A stretch of 64,000 bases of DNA from Gracilibacillus salitolerans (GTDB taxonomy: Bacteria > Bacillota > Bacilli > Bacillales > Amphibacillaceae), in contig NZ_CP045915.1 of NCBI RefSeq assembly GCF_009650095.1, forward strand, positions 4,402,001 to 4,466,000, read 5' to 3'. The notes under the pieces are model-generated. The model did no database searches, was not told the origin of the DNA, and saw only the letters and a program-made list of their open reading frames with translations. Both the position numbers and the translations under genes were made by a program. Below, piece by piece: positions 16,931-31,011 of the stretch. Position 1 is the first letter of the stretch. Every line of letters starts with the position of its first letter.

Positions 16931-17836
16931 TTACGCATGTTCCATAGCTCTTGATGATTCAGTTTCATTTTCTGAATTGGCATTGTCTTCTGATTCCGTT
17001 GAGCTGTCTTCTGTTGTGTTCTCATCATCCGTTGCGTTTTCTTCTTCCGTTGAGCTATCGTTTTCCTCTGAACTCTCGTCTTCTTTGTCTTCACCTTCTG
17101 TAGCAGGTTCCTTATCTTCTTCCTTGTTTTGATCAGGTGCTACAATCTTATTAATTGGTTGATTAATAAAATCCTCTGGGTTGACTGGTTCTCCGTCTTT
17201 TCTTACTTCAAAATGAACGTGTACACCATTATCTTGACCAAATGTATTCTGTCCAGCTGTTCCGATGGTTTGCCCTTGCTCTAGCTTATTGCCCTCTTCG
17301 GCAAATACTTCGTCTAAACTAGCATAGTATGTGGAAATACCCTGCTCATGCTCCATCTTCACCACATTACCTAGTAATGGATCTTGCTTCACTTCTGTAA
17401 CTGTTCCAGACAAAGATGCTTTTACATCAAATGCCTGATGGTCAGAAGTAGAGATGGCAATCCCATCACTTTGATAGTATTTGTTTTGGTGTAGAATAAG
17501 CGCCTGTTCTTGTTCTTCTGCATCTGCTCCATAATCATAAAATTTGGTCACGATTTCCGCTTGCAAGTCTTCTGAAACTGGCATCTCTAATACTTCCTGT
17601 TGTTGCATGACAGTAGTTGCGTCTTCTTCATCTTGTGCTTCTTGATCAGTTGCAAGATCATCTAATTGATTCTCCATGTCCTCAGCTAAGTCTGGTCCTT
17701 CATTAATAGCATTTTGGTACCATAGAACCCCTGTTAAAAGTAGAGCAGCTACCGCTAGATATACAGCAGGAAAAAACCATCTTTTCTTGAAGATACGTTT
17801 CCAACTATTTTTTGAAACGTTCTTGTTTTCCTCCAT
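16931..17836 (-). CDS. spoIIQ: Forespore engulfment/channel protein SpoIIQ (degenerate LytM domain)
   Basis: A 301-residue forespore membrane protein with one membrane helix at residues 20-40, a helical linker and a LytM/M23 domain at about 110-215. SpoIIQ binds mother-cell SpoIIIAH across the intermembrane space. The domain is catalytically degenerate. The first zinc motif HxGxD is replaced by Ser-Asp-Gly-Ile-Ala ('YYQSDGIAIS'), while the second, 'NGVHVHFEVR', keeps both His. The fold markers 'DVKASLSGTVTEV' and 'LLGNVVKMEHEQGISTYYASL' match SpoIIQ. An unusual acidic tail of about 70 residues (EEDKEPATEGEDKEDESSEE...) ends the protein. A SigF-type promoter precedes it, as in B. subtilis. Confidence 0.93.
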   Translation of the reverse strand: MEENKNVSKNSWKRIFKKRWFFPAVYLAVAALLLTGVLWYQNAINEGPDLAEDMENQLDDLATDQEAQDEEDATTVMQQQEVLEMPVSEDLQAEIVTKFYDYGADAEEQEQALILHQNKYYQSDGIAISTSDHQAFDVKASLSGTVTEVKQDPLLGNVVKMEHEQGISTYYASLDEVFAEEGNKLEQGQTIGTAGQNTFGQDNGVHVHFEVRKDGEPVNPEDFINQPINKIVAPDQNKEEDKEPATEGEDKEDESSEENDSSTEEENATDDENTTEDSSTESEDNANSENETESSRAMEHA

Positions 17837-17856
17837 TATGCATCACCTCAGCAACC

Positions 17857-17885
17857 ATTGTGATCATAAAGAGGAAGAATTATAC
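17857..17885 (-). promoter_or_regulatory. SigF-type promoter of spoIIQ
   Basis: GTATA, a 15-bp spacer and GATCACAAT match the forespore SigF/SigG pattern GYWTA-N15-GGNNANANT at all but one informative position. spoIIQ is a known SigF gene in B. subtilis. Confidence 0.7.
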
Positions 17886-17894
17886 ATGTTTTTT

Positions 17895-18956
17895 TTATTT
17901 TTTTGCTAAAAGCGTCGGAGTTGCTTGTTCTAGCGTACTTACTTGCACTCCTTGATAATAATGTTCGATGATCTCTTGATATGTTTTTCCGTCTTGCGCC
18001 ATCCCATTTGCGCCGTATTGACTCATTCCAACACCATGCCCATATCCTTTCGTTGTAAAGACATAATGATCATCTTTGCTAGTAATCGTGAAATCACTTG
18101 ATGGAAGCTGGAGGTGATCACGAATATCACGTCCAGAGAAGGTCTTTCCACCAATTGTTGCAGTCTCTACCCTTTTACTCTCTGTTCTTGTCAGTTGAAA
18201 ATCTTCTACCGAGTTTGATAGATCGATATTTAATTTATCTTCCAAGTCAGCTACAGTGAATATTTTTTGGTCAAAAAATTTAGGGGATATTTCTTCATCC
18301 CACGGACTTTCAACAGATCGTAAATAAGGCAGTTCACCTTCCCAATAATCTTCGGAGTTTTCCGTATAGCCATTACTTGTCGAAAAAAAGGATGCGGTGA
18401 TTGGTTCATTACTATACGTAATAATCTGTCCTTGGGTTGCAGCTACTGCTTCTGTGATTTTATCGATTTTCCAATGGTAATCACTACCCCATACTTGTCT
18501 TAGTTCATCTGTATTTTTATATACTTGATGTTCGATGGTGTCATACACATCAGCGCCACCAGCAAGTTCTTCTTTATTCTCTTGCATCAGAAATCGAACA
18601 ATAAAGGTTCTTGCTGCCAATGCCTGTGCTTTTAATGCTTCAATTTCAAAATCTGCAGGCATTTCGGAGGCAACCACATGCGTTACATACTCTTCTAATG
18701 GGATCTCTTCCACTTGATTTGTTTCCGTTCTTAATACCTGGACATCAAAAGGAGATTCTAATGAAATGGGCGTTTCCGTTGTTGTATTGCTGCTGACGGT
18801 TTCTGATTCTATGGATGCTTGTGTTGATTCATCCCCAGTAAAAGGTATAACAATAAGGGTTGGGATGACAAACATTAATGTAAGTAAAATGGTGATGGTG
18901 ATGATAGTTGGTAATTTCCAGTTTATTGGTGATTGTTTATTCTGCCACCTGGCCAT
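17895..18956 (-). CDS. spoIID: Stage II sporulation protein D (lytic transglycosylase)
   Basis: A 353-residue membrane-anchored peptidoglycan hydrolase of engulfment. One membrane helix (about residues 14-38) anchors it; the SpoIID domain follows. Diagnostic stretches are 'EEYVTHVVASEMPADFEIEALKAQALAARTFIVR', which contains the catalytic Glu, 'NEPITASFFSTSNGYTENSEDYW', and 'KGYGHGVGMSQYGANGMAQDGKTYQEIIEHYYQGV'. It cleaves denuded glycan together with SpoIIP and SpoIIM. GGAGG stands six bases before the ATG. spoIIQ begins 58 bp downstream but has its own SigF promoter, consistent with the two acting in different cells. Confidence 0.95.
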   Translation of the reverse strand: MARWQNKQSPINWKLPTIITITILLTLMFVIPTLIVIPFTGDESTQASIESETVSSNTTTETPISLESPFDVQVLRTETNQVEEIPLEEYVTHVVASEMPADFEIEALKAQALAARTFIVRFLMQENKEELAGGADVYDTIEHQVYKNTDELRQVWGSDYHWKIDKITEAVAATQGQIITYSNEPITASFFSTSNGYTENSEDYWEGELPYLRSVESPWDEEISPKFFDQKIFTVADLEDKLNIDLSNSVEDFQLTRTESKRVETATIGGKTFSGRDIRDHLQLPSSDFTITSKDDHYVFTTKGYGHGVGMSQYGANGMAQDGKTYQEIIEHYYQGVQVSTLEQATPTLLAKK

Positions 18957-19201
18957 GGATAACCTCCTCTGTGTTTCTTGTGTTTCTACTCTATCTTATT
19001 CATAAGAATAGGAGATTAGAACAAAGAAAAGCTCAAAAACGCTCTATAGAATGTAGGGCTTGGACTAACAACACAGTAAGATAAACATGTGATCATAAGT
19101 AGGTGAGAGAAAATTCTAATGGAAGCTAGATTATTCCTAGTAATGAGAAAAGAGGACTAGCTTTCAATGAACTGACCTAGTAATATGAGACAAGAAAGCA
19201 C

Positions 19202-20081
19202 CTAGGCTGCCTTTGCCCTGAATTGAACAGGAGAAAGGCAGTTTAATTTTGAAAATGGTCGTATATAGTTGTAATAATACATGTACAATTCCACTTTTTC
19301 TAGTACAATGGAATTTGTAAGACGCATCTTTTGATGTGTGTAGAATTCTTCCGACTTTATGGTGGAGTGGAAGGATTCAATGACGGCATTATCAAAGCAA
19401 TTACCTTTCCGGGACATGCTTGTGATAATGCCTTTTTCTTCAGCTAATTCTTGAAAAGCGTAGGATGTGTATTGAGCCCTTGATCACTATGAAGAATTAA
19501 TCCCTTTGTTTCACGTCCATTACAAGCTGCTTTCAGTGTTTCTAGCACTAATTCTTCTTCTTGGTTATGACTCACTCGATAAGCGACAATTTCGTTATTA
19601 TACAAATCCATAATGGTTGATAAATACATCATTGATTCCCCAAAAGGCAAGTAAGTAATATCAGTAACCCACTTTTGATTTGGTCTATCTGCCTTGAAAT
19701 TTTGTTCCAATAAATTAGGAACGACGCATTTACTTTCACCGGCGATGTTCGATTTTCTCTTTGGTTTTACCCGACATTGGATTTTATATTTTTGCATGAT
19801 CCTTTGTGCAGTAAGTCTGTTCACAGAAATGTTGTGTTCCTCTTTAAGTAACTTTTTAACCATTCGGTGTCCTACTCTGTAATGTAGGGATTTACAAATA
19901 TCAATAATAAGTTGTTCTAGTTCTGTTGGCTCCACGACTTTTGAGCCCAACGATAGTAAGTGGACCTAGGAACTCTGATACAATCACAAATCATCGATAC
20001 AGTATAAACTTCCTTTAACGACTCTACTAGTTCTATAACTATCTCTGGTACCAACTCCTTTCGATTTCCTGGTACTTTTTT
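19202..20081 (-). pseudogene. IS3 transposase orfB (DDE integrase), frameshifted
   Basis: Starting from the A6G slippage site, orfB reads KKVPGNRKELVPEIVIELVESL in the -1 frame and continues to 'RSTYYRWAQK'. Near 19935 the frame must shift by -1 to continue 'VVEPTELEQLIIDICKSLHYRVGHRMV'. Near 19470 it shifts again to pass from 'ILHSDQG' to 'QYTSYAFQELAEEKGIITSMSRKGNCFDNAVIESF'. The catalytic triad is still readable in pieces: Asp in 'WVTDITYLPF', Asp in 'HSDQG' and Glu in 'NAVIESFHS'. Two independent frameshifts and no intact full-length frame make this a decayed gene. Confidence 0.9.
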
Positions 20082-20362
20082 AAGATTTCATTTTGGATTT
20101 CTAGATGTCTGATTTGCCTTTTTAACTGATCTACTTCGTTTAGTTCTTCAGGCCCTTTTCCAAAGGAATATTGTTTACCGATGGGTTGTGACAACCGATG
20201 TTCTTCTCCATCTCGAAACCATTTCATCCATCTTTTAATTTGACTTACGCTACGGATTCCAAACTTTTTCATAATCTGTTTATTTGTATATTTTTTAGAC
20301 AACTTCATTTCAATGACTCTACGTTTCACTTCTTCAGAATAAACATTTTTCTTTTCCCCCAT
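20039..20362 (-). CDS. IS3 transposase orfA (HTH and leucine-zipper subunit)
   Basis: A 107-residue protein, apparently intact. The N-terminal half has a helix-turn-helix ('KKYTNKQIMKKFGIRSVSQIKRWMKWFRDGE') and the C-terminal half a coiled coil ('LNEVDQLKRQIRHLEIQNEILKKYQEIE'). Together these match the InsE/OrfA protein of IS150-group elements, which binds the terminal repeats. In a live element, -1 slippage near the end of this gene makes the OrfAB fusion; with orfB broken, only OrfA could still be made. Confidence 0.88.
   Translation of the reverse strand: MGEKKNVYSEEVKRRVIEMKLSKKYTNKQIMKKFGIRSVSQIKRWMKWFRDGEEHRLSQPIGKQYSFGKGPEELNEVDQLKRQIRHLEIQNEILKKYQEIERSWYQR
20075..20081 (-). other. 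Programmed -1 frameshift heptamer (A6G) between orfA and orfB
   Basis: The minus strand reads TTAAAAAAGTACC at the end of orfA. A-AAA-AAG in the orfA frame is the standard slippery heptamer of the IS3 family, and the -1 frame enters orfB without a stop. Confidence 0.75.
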
Positions 20363-20471
20363 GAGAAAAGCACCTCCTAAAAGTCGTTAATTTTTATATA
20401 CGACTCTGGGGGTGCTTTTTCCTCTGTCTCATTTAATTAGGTCTCCTCACAATAAAGCTGTCCTCTTTCTA

Positions 20472-21776
20472 TTATTGTACTTCTACTTGTTGTACTTCAG
20501 TTATAATAGTAGTTTCTCCTTGAATTACTCGTTCAATATCTGCTCCTAAGTTAGCAAATTTCTCTGTAATATCCACATATCCTCTGTCGATGTGGTGTAG
20601 AGAAGTTACACGAGTGCGTCCTTCAGCTACTAATCCTGCTAAAATTAAGGCTGCTCCGGCACGTAGATCAGTCGCAGCTACTTCTGCCCCTTGAAGGTTA
20701 ACAGGGCCTTCTACGATGACACTACGCCCTTCTATTTTCAATTTAGCGTTCATTCTGCGGAATTCCTCGACATGCATAAAACGATTTTCAAAAACAGTTT
20801 CAGTAATCACTCCAGTACCTGATGCCTGTAACATCAAAGCCATCATTTGTGATTGCATATCTGTCGGAAATCCTGGATGTGGCAATGTTTTGATATCAGT
20901 AGACTTTAATCTTCTTGGTCCGATAACACGGATACCATTCTTCTCTTCGATAACTTTAACGCCCATCTCTTCTATTTTGGAAACAAGGGCACGAATATGC
21001 TCAATTTCAGCATTTTCTATTAACACATTACCACCTGTAATTGCTGCTGCTACCATAAATGTTCCTGCTTCAATACGGTCTGGAATAATCGTATGCTCTA
21101 CTCCCTGAAGCTTGTCGACACCTTCAATTTTAATTGTCTCTGTGCCCGCACCTACAACTTTAGCACCCATTTTGTTCAGATAATTAGCTAAGTCTACTAT
21201 CTCTGGTTCTTTTGCGGCATTTTCGATAATAGTTTTTCCTTTTGCAAGGGCCGCTGCCATCATAATGTTTTCTGTTGCACCAACACTAGGCATATCTAAA
21301 TAAATCTTTGCCCCTTTTAATCTATCTCTGGTAGAGACTTCGACAAAGCCATTACCAACATGGACTTCTGCCCCCATAGCTTCAAATCCTTTTAGGTGCA
21401 GATCAATTGGTCGTGATCCAATTGCACAGCCACCTGGTAATGCTACCTTCGCATGGCCATATCGTGCTAAAAGAGGTCCTAATACAAGGACAGATGCACG
21501 CATTTTTCTTACATATTCAAATGGTGCCTCTGTTAATAATGGTTGGGTTGCATCAACTACTACTGTATTCCCTTGATAGTCAACTTCTGCGTTCATATGT
21601 GTTAATACTTGATTTATCGTGTGTACATCTGCCAATGCAGGTACTTCGTGTATAATGCTTTTTCCTTCACTTGCGATTATGCTTGCGGCGATGACAGGCA
21701 GTACGGCATTCTTTGCTCCTTCAACTCTTACAGTACCATTTAACTGCCTACCACCACGTACGATGATATTTTCCAA
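20472..21776 (-). CDS. murAA: UDP-N-acetylglucosamine 1-carboxyvinyltransferase MurAA
   Basis: The 434-residue enzyme transfers enolpyruvate from PEP to UDP-GlcNAc, the first committed step of peptidoglycan synthesis. The start is '[33 protein letters not shown]'. The catalytic loop '[26 protein letters not shown]' holds the Cys that fosfomycin alkylates. '[14 protein letters not shown]' and '[17 protein letters not shown]' are further family signatures. Position after ywzB-ywmB and before spoIID shows this is the primary copy (MurAA). A second MurA, at 46.7-48 kb, is the paralogue. The original terminator is interrupted by an IS. Confidence 0.96.
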   Translation of the reverse strand: MENIIVRGGRQLNGTVRVEGAKNAVLPVIAASIIASEGKSIIHEVPALADVHTINQVLTHMNAEVDYQGNTVVVDATQPLLTEAPFEYVRKMRASVLVLGPLLARYGHAKVALPGGCAIGSRPIDLHLKGFEAMGAEVHVGNGFVEVSTRDRLKGAKIYLDMPSVGATENIMMAAALAKGKTIIENAAKEPEIVDLANYLNKMGAKVVGAGTETIKIEGVDKLQGVEHTIIPDRIEAGTFMVAAAITGGNVLIENAEIEHIRALVSKIEEMGVKVIEEKNGIRVIGPRRLKSTDIKTLPHPGFPTDMQSQMMALMLQASGTGVITETVFENRFMHVEEFRRMNAKLKIEGRSVIVEGPVNLQGAEVAATDLRAGAALILAGLVAEGRTRVTSLHHIDRGYVDITEKFANLGADIERVIQGETTIITEVQQVEVQ

Positions 21777-21811
21777 GGCTCATTCTCCTCTGTAGACCAT
21801 ATTCATTATTA

Positions 21812-22543
21812 TTAGTATTCATGTATCAGGATAGGTGTTCCTATAGTGATAGTTGTCCGATCTCCTATCCGCTCTCTGACAGCGATTTGCACGTTAATTT
21901 CTTCATCATTTTGCTTCAATTTATTTTCCCAATTTGGTGTGAAGCCTGTCCATGTATTAAAATGCGGTTCTTTCACTTCGTCGATTATTGTCATTTTTAG
22001 TCTTGATTTTACAAAATCTATAAAACGAACAATATCTATAATACCATCTTCCCACGCTTCAACACAAGAAAAATATTGCGCATCCTCTGTAAATAATTCA
22101 TTAGTAATTGAATTAACCTTTTCTTTGTATACTTCTAGTACTTCCGGTGTTGTTTTATTCGTTGTTTCTGTCATGTTAATAGTATAAATGACTTGGTACC
22201 GGTTTTGTTGTTGATTTGTGCGCACTAATAAGATTGATTCGGTAATACCTTTGTTTTCTTGTCGGTCCGAATCGAATTTTAGACGATTATGTTCTTTATC
22301 GTCTTCTTGCATATTTAGGTGATACCCGTTGATTTTAGAAATAAAACTTTGCAAGTCTGAAATTTCTCTTGATTCTTTAATAGTAGTTTGCAATTTTGAT
22401 AGATTAAGATTTTGTTCTTCCACTATTTCTATCATATCGTCTAATTTATTTTGGCTTTCTATATTTGTTTTTGTCTCTATGAGTAATTGATCTATAAAAA
22501 ACATCATTCCAACTGTTGCAAGCGATAAAAATAAATACTTCAT
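21812..22543 (-). CDS. ywmB: YwmB family protein (TATA-box-binding-like fold)
   Basis: A 243-residue protein encoded between ywzB and murAA, the position of B. subtilis ywmB. It has an N-terminal signal or anchor ('MKYLFLSLATVGMMFFIDQ') and a mixed alpha/beta body ending 'NVQIAVRERIGDRTTITIGTPILIHEY', the conserved C-terminal pattern of the family. I placed the start at MKYLF because AAAAGGAG lies eight bases before it; the 17 upstream codons lack a site. It is probably on the outer face of the membrane. Function is unknown; the link to murAA is only by position. Confidence 0.82.
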   Translation of the reverse strand: MKYLFLSLATVGMMFFIDQLLIETKTNIESQNKLDDMIEIVEEQNLNLSKLQTTIKESREISDLQSFISKINGYHLNMQEDDKEHNRLKFDSDRQENKGITESILLVRTNQQQNRYQVIYTINMTETTNKTTPEVLEVYKEKVNSITNELFTEDAQYFSCVEAWEDGIIDIVRFIDFVKSRLKMTIIDEVKEPHFNTWTGFTPNWENKLKQNDEEINVQIAVRERIGDRTTITIGTPILIHEY

Positions 22544-22634
22544 TTCCCGCACTCCTTTTTTATTAGAAGTATTGGCAGGAAACAAAGTATTCATACTTTA
22601 TATTATTATTTTATTATGGAAATGTTCGATGAAC

Positions 22635-22868
22635 CTAAAATAGGTAAATTAATTGTTGTGACCATTGTAAGAAGTCTAAGAAAAAATTACTCACGGTAGA
22701 ACCTATGGCAATAGTGATGAAGATAACTAAAATTCGTGCTTCATACACTTTATTTTTTCTAAATAATTCATCGAAATTAAGTGCTTGAAGAACTTGCCAT
22801 GTAATTACGATAAAGATGAGGTGTGACAACATCCCGATCAAGCCTTCTTGCGCTAAACTTTGCATCAT
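22635..22868 (-). CDS. ywzB: YwzB family membrane protein (DUF1146)
   Basis: A 77-residue protein with two membrane helices ('GMLSHLIFIVITWQVLQAL' and 'ARILVIFITIAIGSTVSNFFLDFL'), the DUF1146 pattern. It sits between the ATP synthase operon and ywmB, exactly the ywzB position in B. subtilis. GCGAGGG precedes the tandem ATG-ATG start. Function unknown. Confidence 0.82.
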   Translation of the reverse strand: MMQSLAQEGLIGMLSHLIFIVITWQVLQALNFDELFRKNKVYEARILVIFITIAIGSTVSNFFLDFLQWSQQLIYLF

Positions 22869-22994
22869 AATATATCCCTCGCTTACTTGTTTTTTTCTAT
22901 TCTAACATATCTATCAATGATTCGCCTTTATAGGATATAGTTCGATATTTCCCGGGAAATTTAGATAAAATATTATTATATTGGTGCTGAAGTT

Positions 22995-23105
22995 ATGAAG
23001 TTAAACCATTTTATTCCATTTATGAGTTTTGGAGCGGGATTCGATTGGAGTATGGGCAAAGGGACAAGAGGAGATGATAGAAGCGAAAAAGTTGAAGAAT
23101 CATGA
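22995..23105 (+). CDS. Possible 36-residue plus-strand ORF
   Basis: ATG opens a 36-codon frame (MKLNHFIPFMSFGAGFD... ending EKVEES) on the strand opposite its neighbours. There is no strong ribosome site. An AT-rich stretch and a perfect palindrome ATTTCCCGGGAAAT (22947-22960) lie 35 bp upstream. The N-terminus is mildly hydrophobic and the tail is charged. I do not recognise a family and it may be chance. Confidence 0.25.
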   Translation: MKLNHFIPFMSFGAGFDWSMGKGTRGDDRSEKVEES

Positions 23106-23157
23106 CGAAATCGTTTTCTGACCAACTTATGCTTTATCGTAAGGTGAGTGAGGGTGG

Positions 23158-23187
23158 TGATTGATTGATTGATTGATTGATTGAATG
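23158..23187. repeat. Tetranucleotide tandem repeat (TGAT)n
   Basis: About six TGAT units run without interruption, followed by two TGAA units. It lies in non-coding DNA between the two terminator-proximal features and the small plus-strand ORF. Confidence 0.8.
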
Positions 23188-23207
23188 AATGAAATGACTT
23201 ACTTCAG

Positions 23208-23242
23208 ATTTACTATCAACTTTCGGGGATTTACTATCAACT
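23208..23242. repeat. TTTACTATCAAC repeat, two units, beside the atpC terminator
   Basis: Two units of TTTACTATCAACTTTCGGGGA-type sequence lie directly next to the atp terminator hairpin. A six-unit array of the same repeat sits beside the fbaA terminator at 48164-48285. Confidence 0.75.
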
Positions 23243-23243
23243 T

Positions 23244-23288
23244 GAAAAAGGGCTGCGCTCAACCTGAACGGTTGAGGCAGCCCCTTTT
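23244..23288 (-). terminator. Terminator of the ATP synthase operon
   Basis: On the minus strand AAGGGGCTGCCTCAACC pairs with GGTTGAGCGCAGCCCTT (one bulged position), followed by TTTTC. It begins about 10 bp after the atpC stop. Confidence 0.88.
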
Positions 23289-23294
23289 CTTCAT

Positions 23295-23705
<411 letters not shown>

Positions 23706-23721
23706 TTAGGCTGAAATGAAG

Positions 23722-23757
23722 TGGGAAAGTGGGACAGATCTACTGTCCCCTGACCCA
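23722..23757 (-). repeat. GGGACA-N7-TGTCCC hairpin element, copy A (atpD-atpC gap)
   Basis: The minus strand reads GGGTCAGGGGACAGTAGATC then TGTCCCAC: a 6-bp stem with 7-nt loop inside a motif that recurs at 30961-31005 and 39155-39190 in the same orientation. It fills most of the gap between the atpD stop and atpC. Confidence 0.6.
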
Positions 23758-25176
<1,419 letters not shown>

Positions 25177-25203
25177 CTAAAGATTTACTACCGTACGATT
25201 GTA

Positions 25204-26073
<870 letters not shown>

Positions 26074-26148
26074 TCACCGCCCTTTCCTAAGAGGTTGACG
26101 CTATTACTTACGAAATGTGACTAACCGGACACTTTCGCTTTTCTATCA

Positions 26149-27663
<1,515 letters not shown>

Positions 27664-27678
27664 TCACCCCTATCGTCC

Positions 27679-28760
<1,082 letters not shown>

Positions 28761-28819
28761 TTAGTCATCTATTTCGCTCTAACATTACATTCTTTTTTGT
28801 GTTGCTTTTTCGCTCCGTG

Positions 28820-28998
28820 CGTTTATACCCGGCGCTCTTTGCTTTTCTTTTGTCTAGCTATAAGCGCCAGAAACTAGTGCCCTTCCCTCAGCTCTGTACG
28901 ATAAGTCATCATCCGTTCCTTCGTCACGGTGATTCCTTTATCTCCTACGCTTCAGTCCAGGTCATACGTTTCTACCCGGCGCTCTTTGCTTTTCTTTT
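28820..28998. repeat. Intergenic repeat element inside the atp operon, with 32-bp direct repeats
   Basis: Two 32-bp direct repeats (28820-28851 and 28967-28998) differ at one position; both contain ACCCGGCGCTCTTTGC. Between them the minus strand contains TTTCTGGCGCTTATAGCTAG, reminiscent of an intergenic repeat family I recall from other Bacillaceae. No reading frame or promoter is evident. The element lies between atpE and atpF and is co-transcribed with them. Confidence 0.6.
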
Positions 28999-29005
28999 TA
29001 CAAAG

Positions 29006-29042
29006 GAATGGCGAAGGTTGTCTTAGACGAACTTCGCCATTC
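29006..29042 (-). other. Intercistronic hairpin between atpE and atpF
   Basis: A perfect 11-bp stem GAATGGCGAAG/CTTCGCCATTC with a 15-nt loop lies 18 bp after the atpE stop. It is not followed by a T run, so it looks like a stability or attenuation hairpin rather than a full terminator. The c subunit is needed in about ten copies against two b, so a barrier here would help stoichiometry. Confidence 0.6.
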
Positions 29043-29059
29043 TATCAGATTAAGTATAA

Positions 29060-29281
<222 letters not shown>

Positions 29282-29314
29282 TTAAAATGTATAGATAAAT
29301 AAGATTTTATTATT

Positions 29315-30429
<1,115 letters not shown>

Positions 30430-30431
30430 GG

Positions 30432-30653
30432 TTATTCGTCTCCCGTTAAATCTCGTACGTAATGAATGGTTCCGTATAAACCGGCTCCTAGACCCAAAAG
30501 TAGTCCGATCACTAAAAAAAGTGGTGTTGTGGATAGGTACTTGTCCATACTTCTACCTATGAGTAAGCCAATTAATGGAGCACCGACAATTTGTGACAAA
30601 ATAGCACTATAAACCGCCAGACCATGGTAAGGGCTCTTTTTTGGTGGTGACAT
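30432..30653 (-). CDS. atpZ: AtpZ/AtpI-family small membrane protein
   Basis: A 73-residue protein with two membrane helices ('AVYSAILSQIVGAPLIGLLIGRSMDKYL' and 'TPLFLVIGLLLGLGAGLYGTIHYVRDL'), the AtpZ pattern, first gene of the atp operon. AtpZ works with AtpI in ion supply or assembly. I put the start at MSPPKK because AGGAG lies seven bases before that ATG; nine further codons upstream lack a site. Confidence 0.85.
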   Translation of the reverse strand: MSPPKKSPYHGLAVYSAILSQIVGAPLIGLLIGRSMDKYLSTTPLFLVIGLLLGLGAGLYGTIHYVRDLTGDE

Positions 30654-30783
30654 TTGCTCACTCCTATATATACAAAACATGTTACTTATGTATGAAGGAA
30701 GAAAATCTCACATATACACATGTCATTTTCTTCTGCAGTGATTTTCGTCACACCTCTGTAACCCTTATCATCCACACTAAATT

Positions 30784-30812
30784 AGCATACAATAGGGGTC
30801 ACTTATTGTCAA
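30784..30812 (-). promoter_or_regulatory. SigA promoter of the ATP synthase operon
   Basis: The minus strand has a consensus -35 TTGACA, a 17-bp spacer and -10 TATGCT. The start would lie about 120 bp before atpZ. No other promoter-like pair is better in the gap. Confidence 0.75.
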
Positions 30813-30926
30813 TCGATTTAACAGACAAAAACCAAAAATAAACGGACAAGTTTCCACACTATTCGGCAGATCCCTATTCCTGCTAGTCATCGCGTAACAT
30901 TCGTTATTTTTTGAAAATATTGTGAA

Positions 30927-30951
30927 AATTCCTTCGAGTTTCGAAGGAATT
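30927..30951 (-). terminator. Hairpin terminator downstream of the S8 protease gene
   Basis: A perfect 11-bp stem AATTCCTTCGA/TCGAAGGAATT with a 3-nt loop, followed by TTCAC on the minus strand. The short T tract makes its strength uncertain. Confidence 0.65.
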
Positions 30952-30960
30952 GATTTAAAG

Positions 30961-31005
30961 CGGGTTTAAGGGACATTTATCCAGTCCCCTCGACCGCTTA
31001 AACTA
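30961..31005 (-). repeat. GGGACA hairpin element, copy C (after the S8 protease)
   Basis: The minus strand reads GGTCGAGGGGACTGGATAAA then TGTCCC, related to the copies at 23722 and 39155. GGGAC/GTCCC can pair. Confidence 0.5.
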
Positions 31006-31011
31006 GAAAAA

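Larger units (their letters stand above)
19186..20431 (-). mobile_element. IS3-family (IS150-group) insertion sequence, inactivated
   Basis: The 1246-bp element has imperfect terminal inverted repeats (TGAGACAAGAAAGCACC on the left; TGAGACAGAGGAAAAAGCACC as the complement of the right end) with the usual TG...CA tips. It encodes orfA and orfB with a slippery A6G sequence between them, the IS3-family arrangement. orfB carries two frameshifts, so no complete transposase can be made. I found no clean target duplication (left flank ends AATA, right flank begins TTTA). Confidence 0.88.
19149..20468 (-). terminator. Long palindromic murAA terminator split by an IS insertion
   Basis: The right arm AAAGCTGTCCTCTTT (20454-20468) begins four bases from the murAA stop. 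Its partner AAAGAGGACTAGCTTT (19149-19164) lies on the far side of the insertion sequence. A second, inner pair (GACCTA 19174-19179, TAGGTC 20438-20443) also brackets the IS. Joining the flanks restores one long imperfect hairpin with TTTTC after it on the minus strand, i.e. the original terminator. Confidence 0.7.

Noticed and set aside
16931..17836. SpoIIQ seemed to keep an intact zinc HxxxD motif (His-Gln-Ala-Phe-Asp)
   Set aside because: Counting back from the conserved Gly-Thr-Val strand shows the true HxGxD position is Ser-Asp-Gly-Ile-Ala; the apparent motif lies about nine residues too late. The domain is degenerate as in other SpoIIQ proteins.
19186..20431. Clean target-site duplication for the IS
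   Set aside because: Flanking 3-4 bp do not match when the element is bounded at TG...CA; only a shifted boundary gives TAA on both sides, which is weak.
29006..29042. Hairpin after atpE as a full rho-independent terminator
   Set aside because: No T run follows on the coding strand, and essential atp genes lie downstream, so complete termination is unlikely.
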